Source: Enoplosus armatus (lineage: Eukaryota > Chordata > Actinopteri > Centrarchiformes > Enoplosidae). Taken from it: a stretch of 64,000 bases of DNA. The DNA lies in assembly GCF_043641665.1 (NCBI RefSeq), contig NC_092200.1, positions 5,985,694-6,049,693 on the forward strand, read 5' to 3'. The notes under the pieces were generated by a model. It was not told where the DNA came from, did no database searches, and saw only the letters and a list, made by a program, of their open reading frames with translations. Every line of letters begins with the position of its first letter. The stretch's first letter is position 1. A program made the position numbers and the translations under genes. Shown here piece after piece: positions 12,740 to 24,896 of this stretch.

Positions 12740-15114
12740 GAACCCCTCCTAAAGAGCACCAATCACAGCATTGTTGTGGCACAGTCGGCTCTTTTGAGCT
12801 GTCAGTGCAAGAGGAGGGGGCACAGAGATGAATGGCACACAGGATGAAGCCACCATTTAGCCAACCATGTGGGAACGCTCGACCAGGACTCAATAATTAC
12901 TTTGGGCCAGCTCAACTTGGACAAAACTTACAGACTAGGGACAAGAGGGGAAGACAGAGCAGAGTGGAGGAGAAGGACAGCGTTAAGTTGAGATTTCTCC
13001 CTGTAGTGCACGTAAAGTGAAGATTTTAGAGTTAAATCAGTTTCAGTGCAGTTTGCTAATTACAACAGATTAAAGTTGCAAGATCTGATCAGATCAATAC
13101 CTGTTTGCAAGCTGATCCCAATCACAGAAAAGGGCTGTACTTTTCAGAGGCAGAGATTGCTTTGGAAAGACCAAGCTAAACATCCGCCATGTCCACTCCA
13201 CCTGCCCCCTCCCCTACTTACTTTCCACTTTTCACAACTTATCGTAGCACGCTGTTGCCGGGCATACCACGGGGTTTCCGCTGCGCTGAGATCAGGGGCC
13301 GCCACTCTGCTTGACGGGGGGAAATATTTCGCCGGGCCTTCCTAAGAAGAACCAGTCACTGGGGTTCCACAGCTGCTCACAATTACCTTTTGTTTGGATG
13401 GAGGCGGTCGGGCAGGGGCTACGGGGGTTAAAGTTGAGGCGAGTGTAGGGTTACACCTGATAAGAGGTTATGAGTTCTGGGGGCGACTTGGGAATGTGCT
13501 GTAATTATAACAACACAAAGAATGTGTAAGCTATCTTCTGATTCCAAGAGAGAGATTGGGATCTAAAAGGGACCTTTCTCTGCAGATAAGTATCATCCCT
13601 CCCTTCGTCAAGTGAATTATGAGACTACTGTATTTTGGGGAGGGCAACGCTTAAAGCTGTAGCGTATCTTCTGACGTGGCTGAGTCAGTGTAGGAGAATC
13701 GTCAGCGAGGTTTTCAAGACAAACCTTATGCTGTTCGGAGCAGTAATTACCAGCACATTACAAAGAAAAATCACAGAGCAAAATTACATCCATGCTTTTT
13801 CCACAACAAACTTCTTTTTTTTTCTCCCATGCTGCCCCTTTAATTAATAAAACAGTGCTGGCCATCTGGGAATGAGTAAGAGTGAGAGTGTTCCCAAGCT
13901 GCTTCAGGATGCATTACCTTACCCACTTCCTGTGATAACTCCCATACGGGGAGCAAGTCACAGCAACTTATTTACCCTTTCCTGGACTGTTTGTCTCAGG
14001 TTCACCCTTCAGGACAGTCGAGGGGGGTGACAGAAAACTCAAAACCAGCTCCAGCTACTAAAGCCAACCATCCTATCCCAAAAACGTCCAAATCCTCTCA
14101 CTGCTAATGAGCACAGCTGCAGCTTAGACCGTGGTGATCTCAACTTTGGTTTTGTTATGACTTTAGCTTGATGCTCCAAGGCTTTACAGCAAAAAAAAAA
14201 ATCACCATCTAATATTCCTCATTCAAGCCTCTGAATTGAGAATGAAAGGCTGAATGGCGACAGGCTTAGTGAACTGTAAGCTCCACACCACTTTTAATAG
14301 CATGTGTTGAAGACATTGCTATGTAAACATGCCAAAGTTTTGCTACCAGTGAGGGTTTGTATGTGACTCACTGTGAAGCACCAGAATAGGGGAAAAGTAA
14401 ACATAACGTAACGTAAGCAAGAATCTGTGGGTGTCTTAATCTTTAAATCATGTTTTTGGGAGTTGGTCAATTTCATCTTAAAGTAATGAGAGCATGAGCA
14501 CAGAAAACATTCCTTGATCCCCAGTTGGTCACGGCCCCCGATGCTAAAATATGTTGAGTGATAGCAGGTAACCAAAGCTCACAGGGGTCTGGAACACATC
14601 AACAAATAAGGCCTTAGTGACTTTAGCTAAATTTAGGACAACAATGGATGAAACCTGTGGTTCCATGGCATGTTTATCCACAAGTTAGTGATGAAGTTTG
14701 ATTAACAGATGTGACCGACCTGAGCGTGCACAGAGGAAGTTGAATTTCTCCACACTTTAATCATCTTAAGACGGATCAGAAGGTCACCAGCAATATCCAA
14801 ACTAAAGACTTAAGACTACAAAGTTGTTTCTGGATCTTATTTTAAGAAATGTGTATGCAAAGAATTTGAAAGTGTATTATTGTTTACTGGGTTTATTTTT
14901 GAAACTGTCTCAGGTGAAAAAACACCTGAATATCAGCTGTGCTCAGTCTTCTGGTGGCATCACATTCACTCATGGTTTCGGGCTCCATGTTCCCATTACT
15001 GATCTGGTAAGCTGACTAACGGACCAGTCTCTCCAAGAGTGGGTGTATTTCAAAAGATTATATTTACATTAACCACAGCGGCCAAGTGAGTGCGCGGTTA
15101 GAGGTGACGCGTAC

Positions 15115-15247
15115 CGTTTGAGGTGGTGCTGGAGGCCACTGCCTTCTCGCTGATGTCATTGCGCGCTGATGAGCCCTTGGTCGCCACAATGGTCTCCACC
15201 CTCTTCTTCTTCTCAGCTGCTGAACTGGCATGGGACTGGGTTTCCAT
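15115..15247 (-). CDS. gli3: gli3, first coding exon (N-terminus of Gli3, partial gene)
   Basis: Gli3 is a zinc-finger transcription factor of the Hedgehog pathway. It works as a full-length activator or as a processed repressor and passes through the primary cilium. This exon encodes 44 residues beginning METQSHASSAAEKKKRVE and ending SEKAVASSTTSN, then one extra G. The human protein begins with MEAQSH, has the same EKKK stretch, and as I recall carries an identical SEKAVASSTTSN just before its exon 2/3 junction at the same phase (1 nt of a Glu codon). The fish exon has about three more codons than human, inserted between EKKK and SEK. The start is the ATG in context CGCCATGG. The acceptor is a pyrimidine tract ending CAACAG (exon starts 15288) and the donor is G|GTACGC. 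The zinc fingers and the rest of the gene lie outside the window. Confidence 0.93.
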
Positions 15248-15288
15248 GGCGATTGCTCATTCCTCAACACCTCATGGAGACGGGATAA
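15248..15288 (-). promoter_or_regulatory. gli3: gli3 exon 2 5' UTR segment with two upstream ATGs
   Basis: The 41 nt between the splice acceptor and the gli3 start codon contain two upstream ATGs. The first (15275 to 15264, minus) reads ATG AGG TGT TGA, a three-codon uORF. The second (ATG at 15260-15258) is in the +1 frame relative to Gli3, runs 15 codons across the Gli3 start, and stops with TGA at 15215-15213 inside the coding region. Both can be read directly. That they limit translation is inference. Confidence 0.7.
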
Positions 15289-17076
15289 CTGTTGGAGAAA
15301 AACAGGTGAGTGCAAAGACATGAAGCACATGATACAAGATGAATGTAGACATTTTTTGTTTTTTGTGCTTGTAAAACTGAAGTAAATCATCGGCTTGATT
15401 TGTGCATTGAGTTTTAAAATTAAGTATTTCTTGTTTGATCTAAGTTAAACATTCTAACAATCTAGCGCCTCAAGTAAAGACTTCAAGACTGAGAACCTTG
15501 TGAGGAAAACTTCAGATCCAATCCTCCCTTTTCATGATGCCCAGAGCAGACCACGGGTCAATCCACCAGCTCACCCTGATTTATTTTAACTAAAACCTGC
15601 TGGGCTCTGATCTGCTTGTCAGGGTCTGATCTCCTTCTCCACTAACTGTGGTTAAATATCTGAAACCAAATTTACCTTACCTTATTTTCAACTATGTCAC
15701 ACTAAACTTCTGACTTCTTGTCAAAAAAACAACAACTCTACGAACATAGCAAGGCAGGACATCCTGACTAGGTTTTATATCTCAGAATAGAAGTAAAGGC
15801 AGCTTGTGGATATACTGATAATCCTGCTCTTGCAGTCTTTCCACAGAGAAAGGAGAAACCTTAAGGGGATACCACAGAGAGAGAAACGTTCACAGTCCTG
15901 AAAAAACAAGGGTTGTTTGAAGGCCCTTTTGGGAATATCATGGTGCCGGGCAATTTTTCTTTCAAAGAATAAAGGTGGTTCAAGTTAATACTGTCTGTGG
16001 GTTTAGAAGGGGTTCAGCCAACAGTCTAGCAGACATGCTGCTCAGTTCAGCACCTCAGAGGCCGTCTACAAACTCAACTCTATCTGGGTCATGGAGGTCT
16101 CTGATTATGGAGACAACACAGTGATACACCACAACCACTCATTTACACAAAGTACAGGACAGCTTCATTTGGTCCAATACAAAGCCTTTACTTAGACGCC
16201 ATAATTCATGGATAATTACTGGAAATATTTAGTCTGACTAACATTTTCTTTCCAATAAAGACCGGCTAATTACACAACTGTACTGTTTAATTGTCCTTCA
16301 CCCTATAAACATGCATGGACACAAAAGGCCAGCAGTAAAGTCAGCTATAATGCAAACAGAGGAGTGCTGCTGAAACTACAAGAGAAGGGAGGGAGGGGGG
16401 GCTGATTTTTACCAACTCCCCAAGGAGGGAAGGCGAGGGGGAAGTGGTGAGGGGTAAACTTCAGACAAACACTGTGCGCTTTGTTTGTTTTTTTTCCCCA
16501 CCCCCCTGAAAAGCCAGAGTCTGTCTTCCATTCTGACCTGACAACAACATCTGTAAGCAATTGCTGGCTTAAAAAAAAAAAAAGAGAAGGAAAAAAAAAC
16601 ACAATGCAATTACTCCCTTACCAATCAAAACAGAATTAAACAAGAACTCGTCCTCTAATCACTCCCACATGAATACATGTGTAGCCGTCATCCCCAACCA
16701 AAGACATTTTTGTCCTACTTGCACAGATATCATCTCAAATCACTGCTTCATGTGTTTGATAGAGTGAATGCTTTGAGCGAGTTAATCGTTAGAATATGTG
16801 CAGTGCATGTATGTCTGCACAAGCACATTTTGCAAGTTCCTGCTATGATAACTGATCATAGGTGCCACTCATTCACTTTCATCGGCAGAAACTGAAACGA
16901 GAGCGCGATCAGAGAACATTTTTTAGTCTCCCTCTTTGAAACTGTCATTACATCACTCTAATGACTGAACTTGAGCAAAAGCAGTGAAGGGGGGAAAAGA
17001 ACGGGGAGAGAACCTACTTTACAGCTGTTACTGAATAGCTCCCAACATGCTTTGCGTACAGAGCGTGCATACATGT

Positions 17077-17078
<2 letters not shown>

Positions 17079-17116
<38 letters not shown>
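17079..17116 (+). repeat. (GT)19 microsatellite
   Basis: A perfect dinucleotide run in gli3 intron 1. Confidence 0.97.
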
Positions 17117-17117
<1 letters not shown>

Positions 17118-18337
17118 CCTGTCGCCCCCAGGTGAGTCAGACCAGAGCTAAAAGAGCTGAAAGTGCAGTGAATACGAGGGTCTGGGATTGGGGTTTGTAG
17201 GGGAGGTGAGGAGAAAGCGGGGCATTCCACTGGTCGGGCAAATATTCACAAGTCCAAGCCACTGAAGCGTGTCTGACCGGCCTTTTGTGTTCCACAAGGC
17301 AGGCCACAGTTCCAAAGCAGCAATTAAAAGCAGGACCTTTTCACCCATAATCCCTCTGACCTGGACGCCCACACCCAATCCTGCAGATGTTCCTGTCTCT
17401 GCTTTCGCCTTTCGTGTTGCTCATTTTCACCCTGTCCAACTCTCCAAAAACACTCAGAAATTCGCCAACACAAAGACAATGCCATCTGTGTTTAGATCAA
17501 GACTTTATCAGGTGGAAAGAATGCTTCTTGATGTGAAAAAAGTTTTTCTAATTTTATATGTTGCAAAATGTTAATATAAGGACAGAGATCTTACTTCCCT
17601 ACAGAATTAGTTTGAGCGTTTTTTTCATTTAGCACTTTGAACCTTCACTGAGGAAAAGAAACACTAACATACTTACAAGCCAGATGCAGAAATCAGAATT
17701 TTCTATACATTTACATGAGACAGCATAGAAAAAGCCATCTGTATGTGGACTGCCTCACAGACCCCGCATCAGTGGTGTGTCTCAGGCCTGGCACAAAGAA
17801 GGAATTACAACTAGGCATTGGTTGCTGTTGTTACCCAAAATAAATGTTAATTTCATATTAATGTCTTTCCCATGAAATGTCTGTCCTACACCCAATTAGA
17901 GAAGAGAGAAAGAGGGTGTATCTTTATTTGTGCTCAACTGTAATCCTTCCACACAGAAAGGGAGGCGATTAAACAGGTTTAAAATACCACAATTCAGACG
18001 GTTCCCTCAGAAAAAAAAAAAACATTCTTATTTTATAAGCACATTAAGCAAATCAATTTAACATAAATTATACGCCTTGATGACAAAAGCACTGAGTTGA
18101 AAGTCATCTGAAAATTGTACACATCAAAGTGAAACACTAAAATAAACTTTTGCCTTTGATAGAAAAAAAAGCGTTTTTTTTTTCTTCACGCAAGCTCAAA
18201 CGACTGCTACCGCTATCAAAAAATCACTGGCTTTTGTTATTTCAAGGCTACATCTTTACAAGCTTAACTCTTTGAAAGTGCTTAAGGTGTACCTCCAATT
18301 GCATTCTGTCATTAGGAAGACATTTGCAAATGCATGG

Positions 18338-18354
18338 CACACACACACACACAC
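18338..18354 (+). repeat. short (CA)n microsatellite
   Basis: Seventeen bases of alternating C and A in gli3 intron 1. Confidence 0.9.
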
Positions 18355-18479
18355 TCAGAAACTGGGGAACATTTTTATACAAACTCTTGAAGTGTCTTCT
18401 TAGATTTAGCAACCCCCCCTCACAGATGGGGTACTGTATTTGTGTTCATTTCATTAGGGCGACTGTTCAGTGTCGAGGG

Positions 18480-18600
18480 CCCCCTGAGGGGGGAGACTGG
18501 CAGCGCCGCAGCATTCATCATCATTACATCAGCGACCACCGAGATCTGCTATCTTAGGCTTATCAACACCGCACAAACGCACCGCAGCGCAGCGAGTTAG
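18480..18600. promoter_or_regulatory. enhancer-like island with a near-consensus GLI site
   Basis: A GC-balanced island in gli3 intron 1. GACCACCGA (18534-18542) differs by one base from the GLI consensus GACCACCCA. Nearby are TCATCATTACATC and GGCTTATCAAC. An autoregulatory role is possible but not shown. Confidence 0.3.
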
Positions 18601-21439
18601 AGGGGAGGGGAGAGATGGGAGATGGAGACGATTGAGGGAGATTGTGAGCAAAAGTGGGATAAGAGGGGGAGAAAATGAATGGAGAAAGGGAGGAGCATGA
18701 GAATGTGTGTGTGTGCTCATATATGCGTGCATGCATGTGTGTGCACCTCACTGTGCCCCTGCATGCCTGCACATGTTTTCCTGAGAGTACAATGTGTGTT
18801 TTTGCACATTTCGCAGCTATGCCAACAACATTAAGGGCTCCTGCACAGCTGGAATAACTAAAACACTGAGGGGCAAAGAGGGAGGAGGAGTCTAGGCCCT
18901 TCAGCGAGATTAGCTGAATCTAGCAATAAAACAGAATGCGCTGGCTCAGGCTGTATGTGTTTGCATTGGATAAGGTCAGTGACGGAGATGAGGCCCCTTA
19001 AGGAGACAGTGGAAGTGCTCGCTGGTGGTTAGGGGACCTGTGATGGGTTCAAAATCCCTACTGAGGAGGTGTTCTGAAACTCAATGGCTCTCGGAGGAAA
19101 CCACATACTTAGGTTTCCATGCTGTGCTCAACTGCACTTATGGCTTGCCCTTGGCCCTGGAAGGCAAAGAGGAGAGGGGGGGTGGGGGGGGTGTTGGGGA
19201 TTTGGTGGTTGTGGCTCCCATTCACCAGTGAAACTTAACATTGTGCCCAGATGGCACTAAGTCTGGCCTACAGCTGATGGGGACCAGCCCCTCAAGTAAG
19301 GGCCATTTAGCAGGAATTAGTCACACCCCGCCACACACACACATATCAAATCCCAGATATGCACATGCAAACTGGTTTAGTGCTAGGCCTTCTCGCCCTT
19401 TTGTATACAGTGACATGGTTGAGCTATTCAGGTTGTTGCTCATTTACATATTTCTATATCACCCAACTGTGATGTGTGAGTCCCACTTTTTACCGCGACA
19501 TTGTCAAACTTTAACTTAATACATTTGATGATTTGAACCAGTAAATCATCTCGTGAATACTGCCAGGAAAAATGAATGCATATTTTATGCTTTTACTTTA
19601 CAAAAGACCTACCTGTCTTTCATTTATCTTTACACCAGAGGCACAGCATCGTAATAGCATTCTATCCGCAAACTATATGGGCTGCTATCACAAGTGCACT
19701 GCACAGTATTTGAAAAAGGAGAGCCAGCGCAAACGAGGACTGTTTATATTTTTCGTCAAGGACAAACAGTGCAACAACACAGCCCATCAGTAGCTTTCAG
19801 CAGAGCTAATAAGATTATCCTCGCGTGCGTCTTGGTCCCTCAGACCTCTCCACTTAAGATGCTTTTGAGGGCTGGTGAGGGACCCTGAGTGTTGCACTGC
19901 AGAATGAGCTGAGTGCATCTTACATTCCTGGGTAACAAACCCACACGATGTAATCGTAATGCTTACACGATGCTTCTTTTGCGCGCTCTACCCAGTAGAT
20001 AAGGGGCACATAAAGCGTGCGCCACAATGGAAATCTTGCGCGTTTTCCCCACAGCCCCCTGCTTATTAGATTGTTTATTTATTTTGACTTTGCATTTGTT
20101 CGTGAGCCACTTGTGTCAGGGCAAGAGGGGCTGTGAAGACTGAGACAATGGATAATGCAGGCAGCTTTGATGCCGTGGTGGCCCAGTTATGCAGTATTGG
20201 TTTCCCCTGCTCTCCACTTGAATCATTTTCTTCCCATGCTAAAACGTCGAGCCTTTGTTTGATCAGACACTTTTCCTGATTCTTGAGAGAAAGGAAAATA
20301 TGCTTGTTCAGCCATTTACTGCAGGCCAAAGCAAACAATGCAACCTCTTACTTAAGCCAAATACCATGAAGGTCCTTGGGAAGAAAAGACATGCAAAAGT
20401 TTTTTGCCTTGAACTTGCAGAGATTACAAATACTTTTCCCTACTTTATAACAGACTTTGCTTTTATCCACACAGCCGAAATTCAGTGTATTATAAAATCA
20501 CTGTCTGTTGCAGCAGCCACCTCATACTCGATGCTAAGGTTTCCACTCGAGTGGCCCCTGCACATGGCACACACTGTAAAGCAAGAGAGTGAGGTCTGTA
20601 TCCTGTCAGTGGGCCTCTCATCTCCAGTGAAAACAGTCTTCTTCATACAAGGCTTTAGAAAGCACTCTGCATGATGCCACAACCAGAGCACGACAACATC
20701 CTTCACTGTACTTTCACAGCGAAAAAGAGCATGTTACGCCGTGTGCTGCGTTGTTTCAGAGCTCAGTTCCTACGTAATGTGTGTGTGTGTGTGTGAGAGA
20801 ACGTAGCACAGCGAAAAAGTGGGACTGTGTCTGAGAGTGTGTGAGCCTTTCTGCATGACGGTGTGTATAGGAGTTAGACGCACCAGGTGCTCGATACGCC
20901 TCTCAGTATGCAAGTGCGATCACTGTGTGCAGAACATAAATAAGAGGGGGGGACCCCAGGGAGGGGATGAGTGGAAGAAGAGAAATTCCTGTACTGATGA
21001 AAACCTCACACACATCTCTCTCTCTCTGCCTCCTCCTCCTCCTCACATGTGCACTCAGAGAAGGATCAAGCGGATGGATGGTCCTGTGTGTGTGTGTGTG
21101 CAGTGGCAGCAGGTATGGCTTTGACAGAAGGTCCTCACACTTAGCCCAGGGGACTGTGGATACACTCCTCTCATCCTCTGTGCCTCAGACAGAAGTGTAT
21201 CACAAAGAGAAGCGTTATTTGAGGCAACTGAACTACCGAGAGCAATCCGGAGGCCGTACAGCTACAGGTTAAAGAGTCATCGTGAAACCGCCCAGCCCTG
21301 GACTTCTCCTTCTCTTCTGTTCAGTTTTGCTCCTTAACTTATTTCATGCATACTCCCTCTCCTACTCTCATTCCTTTCCCTCCTCCTTTTCTTTCTCTCT
21401 TTCCTTTCCTTCATTTCTTTGTGTCATTGGGATAAGTGT

Positions 21440-21810
21440 TGGAGCGCAGTGAGTCAGTGCTGGTATGTGATTAATGACGGGCCCTGGCGTCTCCGGGGCC
21501 GAACGTTAACAACAGCCAGGGGGCAGCGCGATAATGCACAATAATAAAGCCAGCAGACAATCAGCCAGGCAAAGCAAGGCCTATTAGCCAGCCCCATCAG
21601 GACGGCTAAGTGAGAAATTAGCCCTTCCCAAGCTCCGCCACAATTCATCAAGTGCTGCCCCTGAATCCCCCCTCAAGAAGTCATAATGTTTACTTAAAGA
21701 CTGGCCTCGATGCCCCAGTGGCGAGCTTTATTGGCTCTTATTAATTCCCACTCTGGCCCTCGCGGCCATGCCATTTAAACCGAATTAAAGGGGTGAAAAT
21801 TGGATGAGAT
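21440..21810. promoter_or_regulatory. enhancer-like island in gli3 intron 1 (strongest candidate)
   Basis: About 370 bases of complex sequence between a CT tract and GA-rich DNA. It has a PBX-HOX type TGATTAATGAC (21468-21478), a MEIS-type GACAATCAGCC, ATTAGCC and AAATTAG sites, and CTTATTAATTCC. It is the longest island of this kind in the window. Human GLI3 introns hold several enhancers conserved to fish, and I cannot say whether this is one of them. Confidence 0.4.
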
Positions 21811-22957
21811 GAAGTTGTCTTGGTGTTTGGCTCTCGCGTGATAAAGCCGGACCCAAACAGAGGGAGACTTGGTTGGAAAAAAATAAGATGGGAGGGCAAA
21901 CAAATCGGGATGTAAAGGAATGCTGAATGAAGCTGTCCTGAAATGTGCCGCAGTCAGTCAAAAGGAATGCAGGGAGAGGGGGGGGGGAGCAAGAGAAAAG
22001 GCAGAAATGGCATTGCTTTAATGCTTCCTGTGTGGATGGGAACAGATCCAAAAGGGTGACACTGGGTCACACATTCCACAGATGCAGAAATAGATGATTC
22101 TGTAGTATCTTCGCATTCTCCTCATCTTTCATCAGGCGGGTTGAAAAATACCTTAAAATAAGGTCACTCTATCAGCACTCCAACCTTATTTCAACATGTC
22201 AGTGATGGACAGGGGTAAAAAGGGGGAGGGAGTGCACGCAACAAGTACATGCTTTTTATGAGGTGCCTGTGCTGGTCTGACACAAACAGCACAACGCCGC
22301 TGAAAAAATGGATTAGTTGAATAAAATTAGTAATTTATCAAGAAAAAAAAAACATTTGCTGGTTCCAGCTCCTCAAAATTGAAGAATTTTCATTTTTCTC
22401 TGTTTGTGTATCATTGTAAAGGAACATGTTTGGGTTTTGGACTTTAGGTCAGACAAAACAAGACATCTGAAGACACCTAAGATTTCTAATGGGCACTTTC
22501 TGTATCATTTATGACATCTTATACAATAATTGATGCATTGATTAATGGCAAAAATAATCAACAGATTAACTGATCATGCAAATAGTCAGTGGGTGTTGCT
22601 GTTTTCTTCCCTCTTAGTTGTATAAGTAGTGCTTTCATATGCAACCACGATACCATGAATGGGTTCACTGGCCCTTGTGCAGGTCGGTAAGTGGAGCATA
22701 CAAGTTAAGAGTCTCGTCCACGTGAACTGTGGGTCTGTGTTGCAGGATTGGCAGCAGGTGAGAATGTGTTCTATAGAGTAAAAGGAGTATACGGCAGCGG
22801 AGGTGTGAGATCAAAGATAGCTGAAGCTCAGAGGGAGTCCCGGAGACTTCTAGCTCCCTGACGGCTCTCCCAACGGCATCGTCGAGAGACAACTCTCTCC
22901 CTTCACTTTCATATCAGCCACAGAGCCCCCCCATCCCTCTGTGCCAGCTCGTAGGCT

Positions 22958-22958
<1 letters not shown>

Positions 22959-23016
<58 letters not shown>
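22959..23016 (+). repeat. (CA)29 microsatellite
   Basis: The longest perfect dinucleotide array in the window (58 bases). A shorter CA array follows 60 bases later (23078-23095). Confidence 0.97.
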
Positions 23017-23018
<2 letters not shown>

Positions 23019-23077
23019 CAGTCTCAGAGGATTTGGCAGTGCTGCCAAACCTGTACACCACCTACAGCAACACTCCT

Positions 23078-23095
23078 ACACACACACACACACAC
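23078..23095 (+). repeat. short (CA)n microsatellite
   Basis: Eighteen bases of alternating A and C, just downstream of the (CA)29 array. Confidence 0.9.
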
Positions 23096-23389
23096 GCTGT
23101 TGCTCATCAGAAACCAATGCATCAAAAACACACAGCTGAATATTTCGGATTTCGAAAAAGGATGAGATCGGAGGAAACTCTCAATCCAGTGAAAAGACTC
23201 ACGCAACTCAAATACCAAGACGATATCACACCACACAACACTGGAATGAGATGCCATAAACCTCACAGCACTGCCAAGTGTTCAACAAAAAACTTCCCAT
23301 AAACTCCAAAGAGCGCAGTCACAAAATGGCCCCCTGAAAATCCCCGGCATAACGAGCGAGGAACAAGACTGTCATTAGAAAGGCAGCCC

Positions 23390-23700
23390 CCTCAGGCCCG
23401 CCGACTTGATCGTGAGGAAGCCAAACATCTGGGTGTATTTACTCGTTTCAGCTGTTTGCAACCCCGCCTCAAATAAATCTGGGAGCTGTAACGCCATTGC
23501 TTAGGACAGCTCCTAAACAAACACGCTCAACGCTTGCCGGCTCAGTCACTCACTCTTCTCTGCATGCTGGAGCATCCCAACCAGCGCAGGGCCGGCTATT
23601 GCAGGCAAATAAATTTGTGAGGAGGAGGAGGAGGCCTTAATTGGAGCGTTTGACGGGTGCCTGGGGTTAATTGGGAAGCATGGAGAGCAGCTGGCTCCAC
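23390..23700. promoter_or_regulatory. enhancer-like island in gli3 intron 1
   Basis: A balanced, non-repetitive stretch with CAAATAAATCTGG, GGCAAATAAATTTGTG and GGCCTTAATTGGAGCG followed by GGGGTTAATTGGG (paired TTAATTGG homeodomain sites). It is enhancer-like by texture. Confidence 0.3.
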
Positions 23701-24695
23701 GGTGGAAGTTGAGACAGGGATAATAAGTTCACCCTTTGCAGGAGAGACAGTTAGTGATGAATCAGATCAGAGGAACAGTGTACAGTGTAATCATCCTCAC
23801 ATCTCCCCTCCTCCACCCTGCTCTCCTGACAAGCAGAGACAACCTGGCTCCCAGCTACTCAATCTGGCACCTATCACACAGGACTGGCAGTCACTGGGAA
23901 GTGATCACCCGGCGATGGTTCACACACACACTCTAACCCGGAGTTCATTCAGCTAATCACTCGCACACACAATAATTCTTACCTCTAGGACATAGAACCT
24001 AGTTTATCAGTTCGCCGGTCGATGTATGTAAATCTCTCCAACAATGTGTGTACTAATGGCTTATTACCCTGCGTTAGCTGGTTTGCATTGATCTCTATGC
24101 CAGAGGGAGATGGGGAAACTAGAGCAGTTCGCTGCTCATATGTACCGAGCAGGACTATAATCACATCCCAGCTTGTTTCAATAAAAGCAACATTAACATA
24201 AACCATCTCAAACACACTAAAACCTTCACCCCTGCTCAGTCCGTGCAAGAAAAAGGGGGAAAAAACTTCCCTGGATTAGAGGGTAATTAGGGACACATGG
24301 GATGGGTCGGTATAACTTTGTGTGTTGTGTATAGATTGTGCTTGTCTCCACAGATTATGACTTTCTAAATAAGAAATGTACTTTTCCAGAGGAGTAAATC
24401 TTTAGCCAGTACATGTATAAAGAAGAGAAAGAAAGTGATTCTCTCTGGAAACTAGTAGCTGTAAAAGGTTTAGATATAACACCAAACTCAGTTCCTTGTG
24501 CTGGGAGGGTGGCTGAGGGAGCATTTGGGGGCTGAAGGAAGCCCAGGTAGAGTCATAGGCAGTAATGGGAGGAGACAGGGACTTAGAGCGCCACACAAAA
24601 GCCAGGCTTTATAAATAATTCCAAAAGCTAACAGGATCCCTTGTATGTGTGAATCTGTGAAATACATTCACACATGAATGCACACACACCCGCAG

Positions 24696-24715
24696 ACACA
24701 CACACACACACACAC
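24696..24715 (+). repeat. (CA)n microsatellite
   Basis: A CA run in gli3 intron 1, preceded by CACACACACC. Confidence 0.9.
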
Positions 24716-24871
24716 CCCACCACCAGGGGGAATAGGTTATTCACACTGCTCCACTGGGGCTGTTTTGAGTCTGACCTGCCTAGATTGGTAAATTTGGGTG
24801 AATATCTTTCTTGCATAGATGATACAAAAAGAAAACAAGTCCTAAAAAAAAAAACTAAAAAAAAAAGTCAA

Positions 24872-24896
24872 ACACACACACACACACACACACACA
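24872..24896 (+). repeat. (CA)n microsatellite
   Basis: A CA run following two A-rich tracts. Confidence 0.93.

Larger units (their letters stand above)
1..15114 (-). other. gli3: gli3 intron 2 (partial, runs off the window start)
   Basis: This is the intron downstream of the first gli3 coding exon, read on the minus strand. It opens with a GTACGC donor (plus strand 15109-15114). No sequence encoding the next Gli3 segment (an acidic, proline-rich stretch in the family) was found here, so the next exon lies beyond the window start. The content is CT-rich and GA-rich low complexity, a 24-base G run at 7803-7826, a 14-base C run at 12726-12739, and several islands of balanced composition with homeodomain-type sites that look like enhancers and are listed separately. 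Human GLI3 introns are known to hold enhancers conserved to fish. Assignment as intron follows from exon 2 and gene direction. Confidence 0.8.

Noticed and set aside
1..15000. Search for gli3 coding exon 3 to the left of exon 2
   Set aside because: No frame in this stretch resembles the Gli3 segment that follows the first coding exon, so it must lie beyond the window start.
16958..17230. His/Thr-repeat open frame on minus
   Set aside because: The repeat residues come from the GT microsatellite. It is not a protein gene.
22941..23165. THTHTH-repeat open frame on plus
   Set aside because: It is a translation of the (CA)29 array.
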